Shown in pieces: positions 5,170 to 5,598 of a stretch of 5,598 bases of DNA (the first letter of the stretch is position 1; each line of letters starts with the position of its first letter). The stretch is from NCBI GenBank assembly GCA_002348095.1, contig DDYT01000054.1, positions 1-5,598 on the forward strand. Direction: 5' to 3'. Origin of the DNA: Erysipelotrichaceae bacterium UBA2227. Lineage in GTDB: Bacteria; Bacillota_I; Bacilli_A; Erysipelotrichales; Erysipelotrichaceae. A model generated the notes under the pieces. That model saw only the letters and a program-made list of their open reading frames with translations. It was not told the origin of the DNA and searched no databases. The position numbers and the translations under genes were made by a program.

Positions 5170-5598
5170 TTCTTTGTCTTTCAAAAATTCCATTTTCGGA
5201 ACCACCGGAATCTCCAAATCATCGATTGACCGACTCAAAGCATCCAGTTTTTCCTTCAATTCTGACTTCACTTCGTTGGCATCCTGCGAAATTCGCGCAA
5301 TTTCCACCAAAATGAGCCGGGCGGTCGACAGCGCTTCACGCACGATCGAGTCCGCGTTGTTTTGGGCCGTATCGATGATCCGGTTGGCTTCTTTCAACGC
5401 CAGACGGGCAATCTCGTCAGCCGCTTTCTCACGAATATTCAACTCACCGATCAGGGTCTGATAACGCTGTTTGATCAGGTTGAGCTGCTGGGTCGAAGAT
5501 TCCGACTGCTTCATGTACAAATCCAGCCGGCTCTTTAAATCTTCCAGTTCCAAGGACATCTGTTCGAACGTTCGGTCAACCTCAAAACGGTCATAGCC
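5152..5598 (-). CDS. divIVA: DivIVA-family cell division/polarity protein (5' end outside the window)
   Basis: The visible 148 residues run in frame from the window edge to a TAG stop. They open with GYDRFEVDRTFEQM, which matches the GYD..EVD segment of the N-terminal membrane-binding DivIVA domain. About 20 residues should lie upstream of the window. The rest is a coiled coil: heptad-like charged segments (SLELEDLKSRLDLYMK onward), then an Ala/Glu-rich repeat region (ADEIARLALKEANRIIDTA...) typical of the family, and a short non-helical tail (EIPVVPKMEFLKDKEQDLPL). DivIVA proteins oligomerise on curved membrane at septa and poles and recruit partners for division-site placement, cell-wall growth or chromosome anchoring. 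Which partner applies here cannot be read from the sequence. A divIVA gene directly before ileS is a common Firmicutes arrangement. An internal ATG at 5557-5559 is not the start, because the conserved domain continues upstream of it. The exact paralogue (DivIVA or a GpsB/Wag31-like protein) is uncertain, but the long coiled coil favours DivIVA. Confidence 0.88.
   Translation of the reverse strand, partial: GYDRFEVDRTFEQMSLELEDLKSRLDLYMKQSESSTQQLNLIKQRYQTLIGELNIREKAADEIARLALKEANRIIDTAQNNADSIVREALSTARLILVEIARISQDANEVKSELKEKLDALSRSIDDLEIPVVPKMEFLKDKEQDLPL

Noticed and set aside
5025..5461. Two overlapping plus-strand open frames opposite divIVA and the T-box
   Set aside because: They lie opposite a recognisable riboswitch and a coiled-coil gene. 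Their products show no domain, and no promoter or ribosome binding site supports them.
1..5598. CRISPR array, tRNA or rRNA gene, prophage or defence system
   Set aside because: No spaced direct repeats, tRNA cloverleaf, rRNA segment, integrase or nuclease signature was seen. The only mobile-looking item is the palindrome at the left edge.

Overview
The window looks like ordinary chromosome of a Gram-positive bacterium of the Bacillota (Firmicutes). The evidence is a DivIVA-type septum/pole protein, a T-box leader in front of ileS, strong AGGAGG-like ribosome binding sites, and a sortase with a sorting-signal protein. Two of the genes end in TGA and tryptophan is encoded by TGG, so the code is standard (table 11), not the Mollicutes code. 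Base composition is intermediate, not AT-rich. I cannot place it further with confidence; an Erysipelotrichia-like or bacilli-related lineage is only a guess.

All five protein genes are on the minus strand, so the region reads from right to left. At the right edge is the 3' part of a divIVA-like gene (5152-5598, N-terminus outside the window). Next comes a complete transcriptional T-box riboswitch (about 4972-5169). Its Stem I begins inside the last codons of divIVA, and it ends in an antiterminator/terminator switch before ileS (2224-4953, isoleucyl-tRNA synthetase, 909 aa, all key motifs present). A compact GC-rich intrinsic terminator follows the ileS stop at once. A TrmH/SpoU-family rRNA 2'-O-methyltransferase of YsgA/RlmP type (1444-2172) starts about 26 bp after it.

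After a 154-bp intergenic region with a near-consensus sigma-A promoter comes a two-gene unit. Its first gene encodes a small acidic secreted protein with a signal peptide and a sortase-type C-terminal anchor (711-1289). The second encodes a class D-like sortase (40-708). The two genes are 2 bp apart. The layout reads as a one-sortase, one-substrate surface-display module. The best candidate sorting motif is I-K-K-T-G, in which the usual proline of LPxTG is absent.

The left edge is a perfect 25-bp inverted repeat (1-57). It resembles palindromic REP-like mobile repeats and supplies the last five codons and stop of the sortase gene.

The housekeeping half (divIVA, T-box, ileS, methyltransferase) is conventional. 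The less usual material is the sortase module with its non-canonical signal, the palindrome that ends the sortase ORF, and the overlap of the T-box with divIVA.
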